Below the pieces are notes generated by a model. It did not search any database and had not been told where the DNA came from. It saw nothing but the letters and a program-made list of their open reading frames with translations. From positions 1 to 7,522 of the forward strand of contig JAJRVX010000323.1 in the NCBI GenBank assembly GCA_024277095.1: DNA of 7,522 nucleotides, read 5' to 3'. Positions within the stretch are counted from its first letter, which is position 1. The number at the start of each line of letters is the position of its first letter. Position numbers and translations under genes: made by a program. This stretch comes from DUEN01 sp024277095. GTDB lineage: Bacteria; Chloroflexota; Anaerolineae; DUEN01. Positions 6,100 through 7,522 of this stretch are shown here, piece by piece.

Positions 6100-6289
6100 G
6101 CCCATCGCAAGTCCACAGGGGGGTGCGGGGGGATCCCCTCCCGCCAAAGCACCCTATCTTCTGCTTTGCACCTGCCCTTCCCCGGCCTGACCGGGATAGG
6201 CGAGGCGGGTCAGGGGCGAAAGCCAGAGGGGTTCTTTTGAGGGTCGTAGTCCCTCAAAGCTCCCCGCGTTTTCATCGAAAAGGATACAC
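6100..6289 (+). repeat. Structured intergenic repeat, copy 2 (about 190 bp)
   Basis: This is a diverged, same-orientation copy of 16-220, with long shared blocks such as CTTTGCACC, CCCGGCCTGA, TTCTTTTGAGGG and CCCTCAAAGCTCCC. The first hairpin persists at 6125-6132/6137-6144, where the A46-T57 pair of copy 1 is replaced by G6129-C6140. The last hairpin persists at 6236-6243/6251-6258 with a different, larger loop. The middle hairpin is rebuilt from other bases (6186-6192/6208-6214), and the GNRA-loop stem is only partly kept. An extra inverted repeat, GCGATG/CATCGC (6095-6100/6103-6108), straddles the left edge. It fills the gap between the lipid-kinase stop and the terC promoter. Confidence 0.8.
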
Positions 6290-6297
6290 GCCTCGCG

Positions 6298-6313
6298 CGT
6301 ACGAGCACGTACG
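6298..6313 (-). terminator. Weak hairpin after the lipid-kinase gene
   Basis: CGTACG (6298-6303) and CGTACG (6308-6313) flank a 4-nt loop, 13 nt downstream of the lipid-kinase stop on the - strand. Each arm is itself palindromic. There is no T-run, so this is only a candidate terminator. Confidence 0.25.
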
Positions 6314-6326
6314 GCCGCCATACCCG

Positions 6327-7313
6327 CTACGCGTGCACGGGCTCCTGCTCCTGCGCCGCAGCCCGGGACAAGATATGGGCCGGTGCCGTAGGCGGAATGA
6401 TCAACCGCAAAGCACGGGGGACGACCCGGATATGCACCGGTGTCGTGCCGAACGGTTCGGCATCCACATGGACGGGCAATGGCCGAGCCGTATCGACCTC
6501 GATCGTGTGCGCCCGATAAATGCTGACCCGCGGGTCCCGCACGTGGCGACGCAGGAAGATGATCAGCCCATGGTAGATCGTGTCGAACCAGCGATCCCCG
6601 TGAAAACAACTGAAATCGAGCAGGCCATCGTCCAGGTGCGCGTCCGGCGAGATGTGCAGGAACCCGGCGTACAGCTCCATATTGCTGGCGACGGCCAGCA
6701 CCATCCGGCGAGGCGGCACCCGCTTCCCATCGACGATGAGCTCCGCTCTCGTGCCCGCGTAATGGCGTAACACGTGCAACGCCGACAGGGCGAACGCGCC
6801 AAACCCCAGTCGCCGCTTCAGCTGGGGGAATAGCTCCACCTCCTGAGTGATCGCGGCGTCGATGCCGATGCCCGCCCAGCAGAGGAAATAGCGCCCCTCC
6901 TCCCCGGTGGCCTCGTTGGTCAACAGGCCCAGGTCCACTAGATGCGGCTGCCCCGCCAGGATGAGCTCCATGGCCTCACGCAGGACGGAGGGGTGCAACG
7001 GGCGGGGCACCGGCATCCCCAACTGCCGGGCCAACACGTTTCCGGTCCCGGCCGGGAGCACACCCAGCGCGGTATGCGAGCCCGCCAGCCCCTGGATGGC
7101 GGAACTGATCGTGCCATCTCCGCCGGCCACCAGCGCCAGCTCACAGCCCGCCTCCACCCCCTCGCGCGCCAGTTGGGCCGCGTCACCGGAGCGCTGCGTC
7201 TCCCGAACCTGCACGATCCAGCCGCGCCGGTGCAACATGCCCACCACCAGATCGATCTCATCAGCCGACCGGCCTGAGCCAGCGCTGGGGTTGTGAATCA
7301 ATATCGCTTGCAT
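6327..7313 (-). CDS. Diacylglycerol kinase-family lipid kinase (YegS/DgkB/BmrU type)
   Basis: The 328-residue product shows the full DAGK-catalytic fold. ILIHNPSAGSG is near the N-terminus (4-14), the nucleotide-binding motif LVAGGDGTISSAIQGL spans 61-76 with GGDGT at 64-68, and GVLPAGTGNVLARQLGMP spans 84-101. The C-terminal beta domain has CWAGIGIDA (145-153), NMELYAGFLHISPDAHLDDGLLDF (211-234) and PVHVDAEPF (280-288), where many relatives have DGE. It should use ATP to phosphorylate a lipid hydroxyl at the membrane; diacylglycerol is typical but the true substrate is unknown. The ATG at 7313 is chosen because AAGGTGGG lies 4-6 nt upstream and homologues begin at the equivalent residue. An upstream GTG (7394) or ATG (7385) would add 24-27 residues of non-conserved sequence. 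It stands alone, divergent from the gene at the right edge. Confidence 0.92.
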   Translation of the reverse strand: MQAILIHNPSAGSGRSADEIDLVVGMLHRRGWIVQVRETQRSGDAAQLAREGVEAGCELALVAGGDGTISSAIQGLAGSHTALGVLPAGTGNVLARQLGMPVPRPLHPSVLREAMELILAGQPHLVDLGLLTNEATGEEGRYFLCWAGIGIDAAITQEVELFPQLKRRLGFGAFALSALHVLRHYAGTRAELIVDGKRVPPRRMVLAVASNMELYAGFLHISPDAHLDDGLLDFSCFHGDRWFDTIYHGLIIFLRRHVRDPRVSIYRAHTIEVDTARPLPVHVDAEPFGTTPVHIRVVPRALRLIIPPTAPAHILSRAAAQEQEPVHA

Positions 7314-7414
7314 ATCACCCACCTTGTGGAACCGGCGAAAAGAGGTCGTATCCGGCACGGCCAATAGCTCCGCGGATTCTACCATACGACCCACCTGCTG
7401 ACAATAAATGACGA

Positions 7415-7443
7415 TTGGCCTTTATCCCGGTTGGTGGTATCAT
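7415..7443 (+). promoter_or_regulatory. Promoter of the gene at the right edge
   Basis: TTGGCC (7415-7420) and TATCAT (7438-7443) are separated by 17 bp, matching 4/6 and 5/6 of the consensus. A start near 7450 gives a leader of about 29 nt. It lies in the divergent region shared with the lipid-kinase gene. Confidence 0.5.
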
Positions 7444-7478
7444 GCACGCACCCTAGTCTGACCCAAAGGAGGCCCCTC

Positions 7479-7522
7479 ATGCCGCCACAAGTATTGCCCG
7501 GCGTGGACGTTCTCCTGAGCCA
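7479..7522 (+). CDS. 5' end of a gene cut by the window edge, possibly NamZ/DUF1343-like
   Basis: An ATG at 7479 follows a strong Shine-Dalgarno sequence, AAAGGAGG (7465-7472), at 6-nt spacing and a plausible promoter. Only 14 codons are visible, reading MPPQVLPGVDVLLS. The phrase 'PGVDVLL' resembles the start of DUF1343/NamZ exo-N-acetylmuramidases, which typically begin with a similar 'G(I/V)DVLL' before a GLITN-like motif, but so short a fragment cannot establish this. The gene call rests on the translation signals. Confidence 0.6.
   Translation, partial: MPPQVLPGVDVLLS

Noticed and set aside
6035..6326. A yybP-ykoY manganese riboswitch or pH-responsive leader upstream of the terC-family gene
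   Set aside because: I could not find the conserved yybP-ykoY core, and the best promoter leaves only a short leader. The structured DNA present is the repeat found also at 16-220, next to an unrelated gene.

Overview
The window looks like a stretch of a high-GC Chloroflexota-type chromosome (Anaerolineae/Thermoflexia-like). That is an inference from the base composition, the gene set (a DtxR-like regulator, a thioester/GEVED surface protein, TerC, XseA/XseB, a YuiD-type PAP2 relative and a YegS/DgkB-type lipid kinase) and the protein style; no rRNA or other marker is present to prove it.

Left part, + strand (1-3020). The window opens with a structured repeat of about 205 bp (16-220). A good sigma70-type promoter (240-268) follows, then a DtxR/MntR-family regulator gene (369-1061) interrupted by an in-frame TAG at codon 65 and lacking several canonical metal ligands. 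About 370 bp without a gene follow. The last third of that gap holds an elaborate dyad that touches a near-consensus promoter, and then a structured leader of about 100 nt. These drive a 527-residue secreted protein with a Cys-Gln thioester (TQXA) domain, an Ig-like (Big_1-type) domain, a GEVED domain and a C-terminal membrane anchor.

Central part, - strand (3095-6034). A tight four-gene cluster is read leftwards: terC family, xseA, xseB, and a YuiD/DUF212 divergent PAP2 protein. Gaps or overlaps between the genes are -4 to +29 nt. A GC-rich hairpin separates it from the convergent surface-protein gene. A short-leader promoter candidate sits just upstream of terC.

Right part (6035-7522). A second, diverged copy of the repeat (6100-6289) lies between terC and a lipid-kinase gene on the - strand (6327-7313). 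From the kinase's upstream region a divergent + strand promoter leads into the first 14 codons of a gene cut by the window edge, possibly NamZ/DUF1343.

The most unusual items are the two copies of the stem-loop repeat, which keep their hairpins despite sequence drift and show one compensatory base-pair change; the nonsense-interrupted, ligand-poor DtxR gene; and the regulated-looking thioester adhesin with its upstream dyad and alternative-pairing leader. I see no CRISPR array, tRNA, rRNA, transposase or phage gene.
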